This document shows, in pieces, positions 40,364 through 49,769 of a stretch of DNA of 53,577 nucleotides. Source of the stretch: Myxococcales bacterium (lineage in GTDB: Bacteria > Myxococcota > Myxococcia > Myxococcales > Anaeromyxobacteraceae); contig JAJZQX010000020.1 in assembly GCA_021806645.1 (NCBI GenBank), positions 1 to 53,577 on the forward strand, in the 5' to 3' direction. Each line of letters begins with the position of its first letter. Positions within the stretch are counted from its first letter, which is position 1. The position numbers and the translations under genes were made by a program. The notes beneath the pieces were generated by a model. That model was given only the letters and a program-made list of their open reading frames with translations, was not told the origin of the DNA and ran no database searches.

Positions 40364-42451
40364 CTACCAGATGTCGCAGCGCTCGGCCCGGACCATGGGT
40401 GCTCCGGCCCGGCACTGGAAGGCCGCCGCGAACTGGGGGAGGTTGGAGAGCGGGCCGTTGACGCGCCACCGGGCCGACGAGTGCGGGTCGGTGACGGCGC
40501 GGAGCCGGGCGTTCTCCGGCCGGATCTGGGCGCACCAGGCCTGGGCGTGGGCCAGGAAGAACTGCTGGTCGGCGGTGAAGCCGCCCACCGGCGCCTCCTC
40601 GGGCTTCCCGGCGCGCGAGGACCGGTAGGCCGCGTAGGCCAGGGTCAGGCCGCCCAGGTCGGCGATGTTCTCGCCCAGCGTCAACTTCCCGTCGAGCGTG
40701 ACGTCGTCGATGACCGGGTAGGCGGCGTACTGCTTCACCACGCACCCGGCGCGCCGGTCGAACTCGCCGGAGACCGCCGCCGACCACCAGTCGGTGAGGT
40801 TGCCACGCGCGTCGTACTGCCGCCCCTGGTCGTCGAAGCCGTGAGTCAGCTCGTGCCCGACCACCAGGCCGATGGCGCCGTAGTTGACGGCGTCGTTGGC
40901 CCCCTGCGTGTAGAAAGGGGGCTGGAGGATTCCGGCCGGGAAGACCATCTCGTTCATGGACGGGTTGTAGTAGGCGTTCACGGTCGGCGCGGTCATGCCC
41001 CACTCGGTCCGGTCCAGCGGCTTGCCGATCTGCGCCAGCTGCCGCGTCACCTCGAAGGCGCTGGCGGCCACCGCCGAGGCCAGGAAGGCGTCGCGCCGGA
41101 CCACCAGCCCGTCATAGCTCCGCCACCTGGAGGGGTAGGCGATCTTGTTGTCCACGGCGGCCAGCTTCTCCTGCGCCTTGACGCGGGTGGCGTCGTCCAT
41201 CCAGCCGAGCCCGGCGATCCGCTTCCTCATCGCCTGCTGGATCCCGCCCACCAGCGACTCCGCCCTGGCCTTGGCCTCGCCGCCGAAGTAGCGGCGCACG
41301 AAGGCCTGCCCCAGCGCCTCGCCCATCAGCCCGTCGGTCAGGGCCACGCAGTGCTTCCAGCGCTCCGGCATGGCCTGCTCGCCGGTGAAGTGGTGGGCCC
41401 GGAACCAGAAGGCGGCGTCGCTGATCGACCGGGGCAGCGCGCGAGCCGCGGCGGCCTCGGCGAGCAGGTGCCAGCGCAGGTAGGCCCGCCAGGTGGCGGG
41501 CGGCGTGGTCTCGAGCAGGCCGTTCAGCTTCTCCAGCGCCTTCGGAGTGGTGGCGCTGAATGCGGTGACGCCACGGGTGCCCAGCGCGGCCAGGTAGCCG
41601 TCCCAGTCGAAGCGCGGCGCCACCTTCTTGAGGCCGGTGAGGTCGAGCCGGTTGTAGGTCCGCTGCGGGTCGCGCGACTCGACCCGGGTCCACTGGCTCC
41701 CGGCCATGGCGGTCTCCAGCGCCAGGATGGCCTGGGCGTCGGCGGCGGCCCTGGCCGCTGGCGACCCGGCGGCGCGCAGCTGCTTCTCCACGTAGGTGAC
41801 GAAGTCGGCGCGGATGGCGGCGCTCTTGGCGTCGGTCTTCAGGTAGTAATCGCGGTCGGGGAGCGACAGGCCGCCCTGGGCGACGTAGCCGATCACCTGC
41901 GTCGAGTCCCTGGAGTCCTGGGTCGAACCCACCGAGAAGAGCACCCCGGTCCCTTCGGCGTGGAGCCGGCCGACGGCGGCGGAGAGGCTCCGGGCGTCCT
42001 TCACCGCGGCGACCTCCTTCCACTCCGCCTGCAGCGGGGCCAGGCCGGCCTTCTCGATGGCCGGCTCGTCCATGCAGCCGGCGTAGAGGTCGGCCACCTG
42101 CTGGCCGTACCGGTCCTCCGGCGACACCCGCCCGGCCGCTGCCGGATCGAGGATGGCGCGCAGCTTCAGCTTGTTCTCCTCCCCCATCACGTTGAAGGAG
42201 CGGACCCAGCGCGACTGGTCGGCGGGGATGGGCGTCTTCTCCAGCCAGCCGCCGCAGGCGAACTCGTAGAAGTCGGCGCAGGGGTCGAGCGCCCTCTTCA
42301 CCAGCGAAGGATCGATGCCGGAGGCGGCCGGAGGCGGCGCGAACACGGCCCTGGTCGCCGCGGCCGGCGGCGTCGCGGGGGGTGGCGCGGGCGGCCGTGG
42401 AGCGGCGCAGGCGAGGGCGGCGAGGGCGGCGAGCGGCAGGGCACGGTTCAC
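40364..42451 (-). CDS. pepO: M13-family (neprilysin-like) metallopeptidase lipoprotein
   Basis: The protein has 695 residues. The N-terminus carries a lipoprotein-type signal with Cys15 after LAALA, followed by a Pro-rich stretch, so envelope anchoring is likely. The zinc site is complete: VVGHELTHGFDDQGRQYD near residue 530 and GENIADLGGLTLAY about 60 residues later, with NAYYNPSMNEMVFPAGIL before them. M13 enzymes degrade oligopeptides up to about 40 residues. Length is normal for the family (about 670-740). It converges with the CHAD gene and diverges from tgt. Confidence 0.92.
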   Translation of the reverse strand: MNRALPLAALAALACAAPRPPAPPPATPPAAATRAVFAPPPAASGIDPSLVKRALDPCADFYEFACGGWLEKTPIPADQSRWVRSFNVMGEENKLKLRAILDPAAAGRVSPEDRYGQQVADLYAGCMDEPAIEKAGLAPLQAEWKEVAAVKDARSLSAAVGRLHAEGTGVLFSVGSTQDSRDSTQVIGYVAQGGLSLPDRDYYLKTDAKSAAIRADFVTYVEKQLRAAGSPAARAAADAQAILALETAMAGSQWTRVESRDPQRTYNRLDLTGLKKVAPRFDWDGYLAALGTRGVTAFSATTPKALEKLNGLLETTPPATWRAYLRWHLLAEAAAARALPRSISDAAFWFRAHHFTGEQAMPERWKHCVALTDGLMGEALGQAFVRRYFGGEAKARAESLVGGIQQAMRKRIAGLGWMDDATRVKAQEKLAAVDNKIAYPSRWRSYDGLVVRRDAFLASAVAASAFEVTRQLAQIGKPLDRTEWGMTAPTVNAYYNPSMNEMVFPAGILQPPFYTQGANDAVNYGAIGLVVGHELTHGFDDQGRQYDARGNLTDWWSAAVSGEFDRRAGCVVKQYAAYPVIDDVTLDGKLTLGENIADLGGLTLAYAAYRSSRAGKPEEAPVGGFTADQQFFLAHAQAWCAQIRPENARLRAVTDPHSSARWRVNGPLSNLPQFAAAFQCRAGAPMVRAERCDIW

Positions 42452-42585
42452 GGTGGGCTCCTGGATCCGGCGTGTGGAAGGTGAACGTCCGACGGCTTAC
42501 CTCATTTCCCGGGACGCCGGCAGGGCCCTGGGACCCCGGCCCAGGTGACCGGCGGGGCGCCTCCGTTCTATACCGGCGCGGCGCC

Positions 42586-44586
42586 ATGCCGTTCGCCTTC
42601 CAGCCCGGGGTCCGCGATGCCGAGACCCACGCCCGCCGCGGCGCCTTCACCACGCCGCACGGCCGGGTGGAGACGCCGGCCTTCATGCCGGTGGGGACGC
42701 GCGGGACGGTGACCGGCCTCACCCCCGAGGACCTGCACGGGCTCGGCGCCGAGATCATCCTCGGCAACACCTACCACCTGCTGCTCCGCCCCGGCCTCGA
42801 GGCGATGCGCCGCTTCGGCGGGCTCCACCGCTTCATGGGCTGGGACGGGCCCATCCTCACCGACTCGGGCGGCTTCCAGATCTTCTCGCTCCCGTCACAC
42901 CGGACCATCACCGAGGAAGGCGCGCGCTTCCAGAGCTACATCGACTACCGCTACCACCTGCTCACGCCGGAGAGCTCGGTGGCCATGCAGGAGGCCATCG
43001 GCTCCGACGTGATGATGGTGCTCGACGTCTGCGTCCCCTCCACCGCGGGTGAAGCGGAGATCCGCGCCGCCATGGAGCGGACCCACCGCTGGGCGCTGCG
43101 CAGCCTGGCGGCCCGCGGCAACGGCGAGCAGGCCCTCTTCGCCATCGTGCAGGGCGGCCTCTCCCCCACGCTGCGGGCCGAGTCGGCAGGCTTCCTCACC
43201 CAGCACCCCTTCGACGGCTTCGCCATCGGTGGATTGGCGGTGGGGGACACGCGCACCGAGCGGTTCGACGTGGTGGGCGCCACCGCCGGGCTCCTGCCGC
43301 CGGCGAAGCCGCGCTACCTGATGGGCGTGGGCACGCCGCCCGACCTGCTCGAGGCCATCGCCCACGGCGTCGACATGTTCGACTGCATCATCCCCACCAC
43401 CCTGGCCTGGCAGGGGACCGCCTTCACCGGCACCGGCCGGGTCCGGCTCACCCGCGCCGAGCACCGGCTCTCCGACGCGCCGCTCGACCCGGCCTGCGGC
43501 TGCCCCACCTGCCGGCGCCACCCCCGCGGCTACCTGCACCACCTGATGAAGTGCAAGGAGCCGCTCGGCCCGCGGCTGCTCTCGGTCCACAACCTGCACC
43601 ACTACCTGACGCTGATGCGCGACGCCCGCGCCGCCATCGACGCCGGCCGCTACGGCCGCTTCATGCGCGAGACCATGGCCGGCATCGACCGGCACGAGCA
43701 CGACCTCGCCGGCCGCTCCCCCGGGCGCCGCGCCGCGCCGCCGCGCGCCACCCCGGCGCCGCTCACCCCGGGCGTCCGCTTCGAGATCGTCGCTACCTCC
43801 AGCGGCGAGCCGTCGGTGCGCGACGCCGAGGCCGGCGAGGTGATGCACCCGGTGATCGGCGCGGCGGTCGAGTCGGAGCGGCTCTACGTGGCCCAGTCGC
43901 GCCTGGCCGCGCGACTCCTCGAGCCGGGGATCGGCCCGCTGGTGCTCTTCGACGTCGGCCTCGGCGCCGCCGGCAACGCGCTGGCCGCCATCCGGGCCGC
44001 CCGCGCCGCGCCCCCCGGCCACCGGCCGCTCACCGTGGTCAGCTTCGAGCGCGAGCTGGGGGCGCTGACGCTGGCCGCCTCGCCCGAAGGCGCCGCCCGG
44101 CTCGGCTGGTCGCCCCGGGACACGGCGGCGGCCGGCGCGCTGCTGCGCGACGGGCACCATGAGGAGCCGGGCCTCACCTGGCGGCTCGCGCTCGGCGACG
44201 CCCTCGAGCGGCTCGACGCCGAGCCGCTCCGCGCCGACCTCGTCTACTGGGACCCCTACTCACCGAAGGTGAACAGCGCGCTCTGGACCGCGGGGGCCTT
44301 CGCCCGCCTGGCCGACCGCTGCGCCCCCGGCGCCGCGCTCTTCACCTACTCGACCGCCACCGCCACCCGCGCCGCGCTGCTGCTGGCCGGCTTCGTGGTG
44401 GGGCACGGCGACGCCTCCGGGCCCAAGGAGGAGACCACCGCCGCGGCGCTGCCGCCGGCCCGCCCCGCCCGGCCGCTCGACGCCCGCTGGCTGGCGCGGC
44501 TGGCCCGCTCCTCGGCCCCGTTCCCCTCCGACGCCCCCCGCGACGCGCTGGGGCTGATCTCGGCGCGGCCGCAGTTCCAGGCCTAG
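42586..44586 (+). CDS. tgt: tRNA-guanine transglycosylase fused to an MnmC-like methyltransferase
   Basis: The product has 666 residues; normal bacterial Tgt has about 375. Residues 1-380 are Tgt: MPVGTRGTVTGLTPEDL, ILTDSGGFQIFSL, AIGGLAVGD, HGVDMFDCIIPTTLAWQG (nucleophilic Asp) and a zinc site CGCPTC (from about 304) with HNLHHY. The canonical RNARNG after FDC is TLAWQG and DEC is DVC, so substrate recognition may differ. After a Pro/Arg-rich linker (about 380-400) comes a Rossmann methyltransferase like MnmC/DUF752 (VLFDVGLGAAGNALAAI at about 452; DLVYWDPYSPKVNSALWT at about 551). Both modules act on wobble position 34 in known relatives. The stop codon TAG overlaps a copy of the dispersed repeat arm. 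Fusion is direct; the joint function is inferred. Confidence 0.85.
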   Translation: MPFAFQPGVRDAETHARRGAFTTPHGRVETPAFMPVGTRGTVTGLTPEDLHGLGAEIILGNTYHLLLRPGLEAMRRFGGLHRFMGWDGPILTDSGGFQIFSLPSHRTITEEGARFQSYIDYRYHLLTPESSVAMQEAIGSDVMMVLDVCVPSTAGEAEIRAAMERTHRWALRSLAARGNGEQALFAIVQGGLSPTLRAESAGFLTQHPFDGFAIGGLAVGDTRTERFDVVGATAGLLPPAKPRYLMGVGTPPDLLEAIAHGVDMFDCIIPTTLAWQGTAFTGTGRVRLTRAEHRLSDAPLDPACGCPTCRRHPRGYLHHLMKCKEPLGPRLLSVHNLHHYLTLMRDARAAIDAGRYGRFMRETMAGIDRHEHDLAGRSPGRRAAPPRATPAPLTPGVRFEIVATSSGEPSVRDAEAGEVMHPVIGAAVESERLYVAQSRLAARLLEPGIGPLVLFDVGLGAAGNALAAIRAARAAPPGHRPLTVVSFERELGALTLAASPEGAARLGWSPRDTAAAGALLRDGHHEEPGLTWRLALGDALERLDAEPLRADLVYWDPYSPKVNSALWTAGAFARLADRCAPGAALFTYSTATATRAALLLAGFVVGHGDASGPKEETTAAALPPARPARPLDARWLARLARSSAPFPSDAPRDALGLISARPQFQA

Positions 44587-44607
44587 TGCCCCGCTCCAGG
44601 CAAGATG
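44585..44607 (+). repeat. Solo copy of the palindromic-element arm
   Basis: This 23-bp segment (AGTGCCCCG...CAAGATG) matches the left arm of the 11397-11575 element at all but one position. It begins in the TAG stop of the tgt fusion. No opposing arm was found within the next 300 bp, so it may be a decayed or partial element. Confidence 0.55.
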
Positions 44608-44666
44608 ACCACTGCGAGCGCGGCCCGATCAGGATCTCGCGCTCCCGGTTCGGCTCTGATACTCGA

Positions 44667-46115
44667 ATGGGCATGCGAACCGCTCCCGCCCGGGTCCTGC
44701 TCCTGCTCTCCGTCGTCCTCTCCGCCTGCATGGCGCACGACAAGGCCGGCGACCGCGCCGCCGCCGTCGGCGACTGGAAGGCCGCCTACGGCGAGTACCG
44801 GCAGGCGCTCGCCGACGAGCCGAACGACCCGAAGCTGAAGGAGAAGTACGACCGAGCCCGCGCCGAGGCGCTCACGGCCTCCACCGCCGCGGCCCGTGGC
44901 TGCCTGGCCCGGCGCGACTGGGGCTGCGCCGTGGGCGAGGCCGACTTCGCCCTCTCCATCGAGCCGGGCCACGCCGAGCTCTCCGACCTGCGGCGCAACG
45001 CCGGGCGTGAGCTGGCCCTGGTCGAGGCGGAGCAGGCCCGTTCGCAGATCGCGCAGGGACGGCTCCGGCAGGCCGACGCCACCATCCGTCACGCCCAGCG
45101 CCTCTCGAACGAGCCGGCGGTGCAGCAGGCCCTCTCGAAGGCCTCTGGCGCCCTGGTGGTCGCGGCCAGCGCCGACGCCGACCGCCGCCGGGCCGCCCGC
45201 CAGTACCCGGAGGCGCTGGCGGTGCTGCAGCTGGCGCTCCCCTACGAGCCGGCCGTCCGCGATCGGATCGAGCAGGTGCGGCAGGAGCAGGCGGCCTTCC
45301 TCCGCGCCGAGCACGACCGGTTCATGGACGAGGGCGATCAGCTGCTGACCCGCAACGCCTGGGCCGACGCGGCCGCCCGCTTCAGCGCCGCCCAGGCGGC
45401 CATGCCCGACGACCGGGCTCGCGCCTCCGAGCAGTACTGCCGGCTCGCGCTCCAGGCCGACGGCGCCGTGGAGCGCGGCGACTGGCCGGCCGCCACCCGC
45501 GGCTACCAGCAGATGGTGGACCTGCGGGTGGAGCGGAACGGCTACGCCGCGGCACAGCTGGCCCGCGTCACGGTCCGGCCATGGGCCGTCCGGATCCGTT
45601 CCGTACTCGTCTCGCCGCTGCGCCCCGACGGAGTGCCGTGGGTGGGCCGGCCGCGGCCGTTCGTGGTCCGCGTCGCCAACGAGCTGGCACGGGCGTCGGG
45701 CGCCTCGCCCGGCTCCCCCTTCCTGATGCTGCTCGGCCAGGTTCCTCGCGAGAACCAGCCGCACGTGGTGGTCGAGGTGATCGCGCCCGGGGTGCCGCCG
45801 CTGCTCACCCAGCCCCACCGCGGCCTCTACACCTCGCTTGCCAGCACCGTGGTGGTGGGGGCCAACGCCTTCGAGCGGCGCCGCCTCACCTTCCGCGTCT
45901 TCCACGCCGAGCCGAGCGGCCTGGTCGAGGACATCGGGGTGGTGGAGGTGCCGATCGGCGAGCTGATCGCCCGCGGCGGCGCCCGGCTGCAGGGACCGGC
46001 GGTGGCCGGGCTGGAGCTCACGGCCGAGCCGGCCGACGGCGTGCCCATCGGCAGCTTCAGCGACCTGACACCGGCCGCCCCGCCGCGCGGGCCGCCGAGG
46101 CCGCCGGGGAGGTAG
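44667..46115 (+). CDS. TPR-like lipoprotein
   Basis: The protein has 482 residues from ATG 44667 (a second ATG at 44673). The signal peptide RVLLLLSVVLSAC ends with a lipobox-like Cys (about residue 21). Helical TPR-type segments occupy about 25-300 (VGDWKAAYGEYRQALADEP; QARSQIAQGRLRQADATIRHA; RQYPEALAVLQLALPYEP). The last 180 residues are beta-rich without a recognised family (VRIRSVLVSPLRPDGVPWV; LTFRVFHAEPSGLVEDIGV). It is probably an envelope scaffold. It follows the tgt fusion by 80 bp on the same strand, though the function appears unrelated. Confidence 0.72.
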   Translation: MGMRTAPARVLLLLSVVLSACMAHDKAGDRAAAVGDWKAAYGEYRQALADEPNDPKLKEKYDRARAEALTASTAAARGCLARRDWGCAVGEADFALSIEPGHAELSDLRRNAGRELALVEAEQARSQIAQGRLRQADATIRHAQRLSNEPAVQQALSKASGALVVAASADADRRRAARQYPEALAVLQLALPYEPAVRDRIEQVRQEQAAFLRAEHDRFMDEGDQLLTRNAWADAAARFSAAQAAMPDDRARASEQYCRLALQADGAVERGDWPAATRGYQQMVDLRVERNGYAAAQLARVTVRPWAVRIRSVLVSPLRPDGVPWVGRPRPFVVRVANELARASGASPGSPFLMLLGQVPRENQPHVVVEVIAPGVPPLLTQPHRGLYTSLASTVVVGANAFERRRLTFRVFHAEPSGLVEDIGVVEVPIGELIARGGARLQGPAVAGLELTAEPADGVPIGSFSDLTPAAPPRGPPRPPGR

Positions 46116-46659
46116 GGGCGTGGCGCCGCACGCGGCGGCAACCGGTCGAGGGAGGCCCGCGGGTGTCGAGCGTCATCCCGGTCCTGGTCGGTGACACACG
46201 CGCCTGAGCTCGCCAGCAGCCACCCGGCATGGTGGGCGGGCGGCGCTCCCCAGGCCGAAATCCGTCCCCGCGGCGAGGCACGTGGGGGGCCGACCTGCTG
46301 ACGACCCCGAGAGGCGGTAGGATGGGGACACCATGAGGGCGCTCAAGGCAGGTGTGAAGGCTGGCAAGCTCCTACTCGACGGACAGACCGATCGGCTTGA
46401 CGGCGTCGAGTTCGGGGTCGCGCTCGTCGATGACGACCTCGATGACAGTGAGCAGGGCAAGCCGCGCGCCGCGATCCGGGCCGGCGAGGCCGAGTTCGAC
46501 GCGAGGCAGGCTGTCAGCGAAGGCGAGCCCTGGTCGAGGCCGCGGGCCGTCCGGTGATGCACACGTGATGCTCGGGATCGCGCCGCGCGCGGTCGACCGC
46601 TGCTATCGCTCGCCCCCGGGGCGGACTTGGGTCCCAGTCAAACGCCGCGGAGCGTGCCC
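46116..46659. other. 544-bp gap without a confident gene
   Basis: Between the TPR lipoprotein and the kinase gene nothing is certain. On the plus strand a 74-codon frame starts at ATG 46333 after GGATGGGGA (MRALKAGVKAGKLLLDGQTD) and ends at 46557. On the minus strand an overlapping frame without start reads ARLALLTVIEVVIDERDPEL and ends at 46372; its composition looks equally natural. Only one can be real; the minus one would be a C-terminal remnant. Neither family is recognised. Confidence 0.3.
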
Positions 46660-49600
46660 ATGAGCCTCCAGCTGCCCGCCCTGGACGATCGGATCGAGCT
46701 GCGCGGCCGGACCGGCTCGGGCGCCATGGGCGAGGTCTTCCGGGCCTGGGACGCGCAGCTGGAGCGAGCCGTGGCCGTGAAGTTCCAGCTGGTTGCCGAC
46801 CACCGCGAGGCGGAGCGGCTGCTCCTCGAGGCCCGCTTGCAGGCCCGCGTCGAGCACCCGAACGTCGTCAAGGTCCACGAGGTCGGGACGCTGGAGGGGC
46901 GGGTCTGCATCGTCTTCCAGCTGGTCGACGGCCCTACACTGGGTGACCTGGCCGGGACGCTCCCGCCTGGTGAGCGGGTCGAGCTGCTGCGGCAGGCGGC
47001 CCTCGGCCTGCACGCCGCCCACCTGCAGGGGCTGGTGCACCGCGACGTCAAGCCGGGCAACGTGCTGGTCGAGGAGGGGCTGGACGGGAAGCAACGGGCG
47101 CTGCTGGGGGACTTCGGCCTGGCCCGCGCGGAGGAGGGCGGCCTCTCGCGCACCGGCGTGCCGGCCGGGACGCTCGACTACATGAGCCCGGAGCAGCTGC
47201 TCGGCAGTGGACCCGTCGACTTCCGCTCCGACGTCTACGGGCTGGGGGCGACGCTGTACGCGTTGCTGGCCGGGCGCCCCCCCTTCCGCACCAGCGCGTC
47301 TCCGGAAGGCGACGACTCCTCCGGGCTCTTCCGCCGCGTGCTGGAGGATGCCCCGGAGCCGCTGCACCGCGCCGCCCCCGGCACGCCGCGCGAGCTGGGG
47401 CTGGTGGCCGCCAAGGCGATGGAGAAGAGCCCGGCCGAGCGCTACCCTAGCGCCGAGGCCTTCGCCGAGGAGCTGGCCCGCTCTCTGGCCGGTGAGCCGG
47501 TCAGGGCCCGCCCGCCCAGCCAGGCCGAGCGTGTCGTGAAGTGGGCGCGGCGCAACCGCGTCGCGGCAAGGGCCCTTGGAGTGGCCGGCGCGACCATCCT
47601 GGCCGCCGCCGGGCTGGCCGCCTGGTCGTCGCGACAGGCCTCCCTCCAGGCGCTCGAGGCGGCTCGTCTCGGCGCCCAGGCGGAGCAGATGGTGAGCCTG
47701 CTCCGCACCGAGGAGCTGCTCCCCGCGCACGACCTCACCCCGACCTACGACCGGATCCGCGCCGTGATCGAGCGGGTGTCGGGCGGACCGGCCTCGGTCG
47801 CGGCCGGCGCCTCGGCGTTCACGCAGGGGCGCGGCCACCAACTTCTCGGCGAGCCGCGTGAGGCGCACCGGCACCTGGAGCGGGCCTGGGCGCTCGGCTT
47901 CCGTGGGCCCGAGGTGGCGCTGGCGCTCGGCGAGGTCGAGGGGCAGCTCTACGCGCAGGAACTGCTCGCCCTCGGGCGCTTCGACGATCCGGCCCGCAAG
48001 CAGGAACGGGTCGAGGCGCTGGCGAGGCGCTACCGTGACCCGGCGGTGCAGCGGTTGCGCGGCCTGGCTGTGGCCGGCGAGGCCGAGCGGCTGCTGAACG
48101 CGGCGCGCCTGGCCGTGGTGGAGGAGCGCTTCGACGAGGCGGCCACGCAGGCCCGGCAGGCGTTTGAGGCGGGCGCCAACCCGCTCGACGCCGGCGCGCT
48201 GGAGGGGCGGGCCCTGCTCGACGGGGCCTGGGCCCTGTACGAGCAGCGCGACATCCCCGGCACCGCGACGCGGGCGGCGGCGGCGCGCGCCTCGCTGGAG
48301 CGGACCATCCAGGTGGGCCGTAGCGCGCCCGGGCCCCGGCTCCTGCTGGCCCGGGCCCGGCTCCTGCAGTATCGGCTCGAGGCTCACGGCGCGGGGCTCC
48401 GGCTCGAGCCGCTCGACGGGCTGCTGCTGCTGCTGCGCGAGACCGAGGCCATCCACCCCGGCAACGCCGAGCTCCGAGTGGTCTGGTCGGCGGTCGAGGT
48501 GGCCCGGGGAGATGCGCTGCTGGCCGCGGGCCGGGACCCGGAGCCGGCCATGCGCGCCGCCGTGGCCCAGGCCGAGCGCGGGGTCGCGGTCGCGGGCGAC
48601 CGTCGCCAGCCGCTGCTCCAGCTCGCCAACGCCTGCGCTTTCCTGGCCATCCGCATCGCCGACACCGGCGGGGATCCGCGTGCCGTCTTCGAGCAGGGCG
48701 TGGCCGCGGCCGAGGGAGCCCGCGCCCTGGCACCGGAGTCGCACGGCCCGTACTTCAACCTCGCCTACCTGCGAACGGCCCGGGCCAACTGGTTCCTGGT
48801 CCGCGGCGAGGACGCCCGCGCCGAGGCCGAGGGTGCCCTGGCCGATGCACGGAAGATGCTCGAGATCGGGGCCCGGCCCATCATGGCCCGACTCATGGTG
48901 GCCGAGGCGCTCGAGGCGCTGGGCGTGGCGCGCTGGCGGGCCGGCGGGGAGGCCGACGCCCCGCTGGCCGAGGGGCTCGAGCAGGTCAGGCAGGCCACGG
49001 CGCAGGCGCCGCGCGACTGGTCGGCGCGGGCCACAGGGATCCAGCTGAGCGCCACCTGGGCCGAGCTGGCGCTGGCCGAGGGGCGGGTGGCCACGGCGGC
49101 CTTCGACGCCGGGTTGCCGCTGGCCGAGGCGCTGCTGCCGCTGGCCAGGGAGAACGCGACGTGGGGCGGGCTGGTGGGCAGGATCTACCTCCAGCGCAGC
49201 CGGGCCGAGCTGCTGCAGGGGCGCGACCCGGCGGCCTGGCTCGGCCGCGCCCAGCCGCTGCTGCTGGCCGCGGCGCGCATCCAGCCGGGCGCCCACGCCG
49301 CGCTCGGCGAGGCCGAGCTGACCCGCGCCGCCTGGAGCGCCCGGACCGGCGGCGACCCGGGGCCGGCGCTTCGCCGGGCCCGCGTCGAGGGGCAGCGGCT
49401 CGCCGCGGCCGACGCGCGGGCAGCGGAGGGGCCGCTGCTCGAGGCCCGCGCCCTGTCCGATGTGGCGCAACCGCCCCGCCACCAGCTCGAGCTGGCCCTG
49501 GCGGCCGCCTCGCGAGCGGTGGCGCTCGACGGGCGCCGGCCCCAGTCCAGGCTGGTCGAGGCCCGGCTGAGGCTGGCGCTCGGCGACCGGGACGGAGCGC

Positions 49601-49695
49601 GTGCCTCCCTGGAGCGGGCCGCCGAGCTGCAGCCGCGCCTGGCCGGGCTCGCCGCGCTGCAGGCCGCCCTGGAGGGTGCTCCCGCCCGTCCCTAG
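46660..49695 (+). CDS. Ser/Thr protein kinase with single membrane span and extracytoplasmic TPR region
   Basis: The protein has 1011 residues from ATG 46660. Kinase motifs: RTGSGAMGEVF glycine loop, Lys41 in VAVKFQL, HRDVKPGN (about 127), DFGLARA (about 151), and GTLDYMSPEQ activation segment, so it is likely active. A transmembrane segment (LGVAGATILAAAGLAAW, about 305-325) separates it from about 690 residues of TPR-like helical repeats (EEAATQARQAFEAGANPLD-like units, WSARATGIQLSATWAELALA) ending at residue 1011. This architecture is common in Myxococcota and suggests a sensor whose outer repeats bind protein partners. No adjacent phosphatase or substrate gene indicates its target. Confidence 0.88.
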   Translation: MSLQLPALDDRIELRGRTGSGAMGEVFRAWDAQLERAVAVKFQLVADHREAERLLLEARLQARVEHPNVVKVHEVGTLEGRVCIVFQLVDGPTLGDLAGTLPPGERVELLRQAALGLHAAHLQGLVHRDVKPGNVLVEEGLDGKQRALLGDFGLARAEEGGLSRTGVPAGTLDYMSPEQLLGSGPVDFRSDVYGLGATLYALLAGRPPFRTSASPEGDDSSGLFRRVLEDAPEPLHRAAPGTPRELGLVAAKAMEKSPAERYPSAEAFAEELARSLAGEPVRARPPSQAERVVKWARRNRVAARALGVAGATILAAAGLAAWSSRQASLQALEAARLGAQAEQMVSLLRTEELLPAHDLTPTYDRIRAVIERVSGGPASVAAGASAFTQGRGHQLLGEPREAHRHLERAWALGFRGPEVALALGEVEGQLYAQELLALGRFDDPARKQERVEALARRYRDPAVQRLRGLAVAGEAERLLNAARLAVVEERFDEAATQARQAFEAGANPLDAGALEGRALLDGAWALYEQRDIPGTATRAAAARASLERTIQVGRSAPGPRLLLARARLLQYRLEAHGAGLRLEPLDGLLLLLRETEAIHPGNAELRVVWSAVEVARGDALLAAGRDPEPAMRAAVAQAERGVAVAGDRRQPLLQLANACAFLAIRIADTGGDPRAVFEQGVAAAEGARALAPESHGPYFNLAYLRTARANWFLVRGEDARAEAEGALADARKMLEIGARPIMARLMVAEALEALGVARWRAGGEADAPLAEGLEQVRQATAQAPRDWSARATGIQLSATWAELALAEGRVATAAFDAGLPLAEALLPLARENATWGGLVGRIYLQRSRAELLQGRDPAAWLGRAQPLLLAAARIQPGAHAALGEAELTRAAWSARTGGDPGPALRRARVEGQRLAAADARAAEGPLLEARALSDVAQPPRHQLELALAAASRAVALDGRRPQSRLVEARLRLALGDRDGARASLERAAELQPRLAGLAALQAALEGAPARP

Positions 49696-49769
49696 GCAAT
49701 CGGCCATCAGTGCATCGGGCTTGATGCTCGGCACGTCTCCCCGGCCAGGTGCCGCGCGAGAACCAGCCG

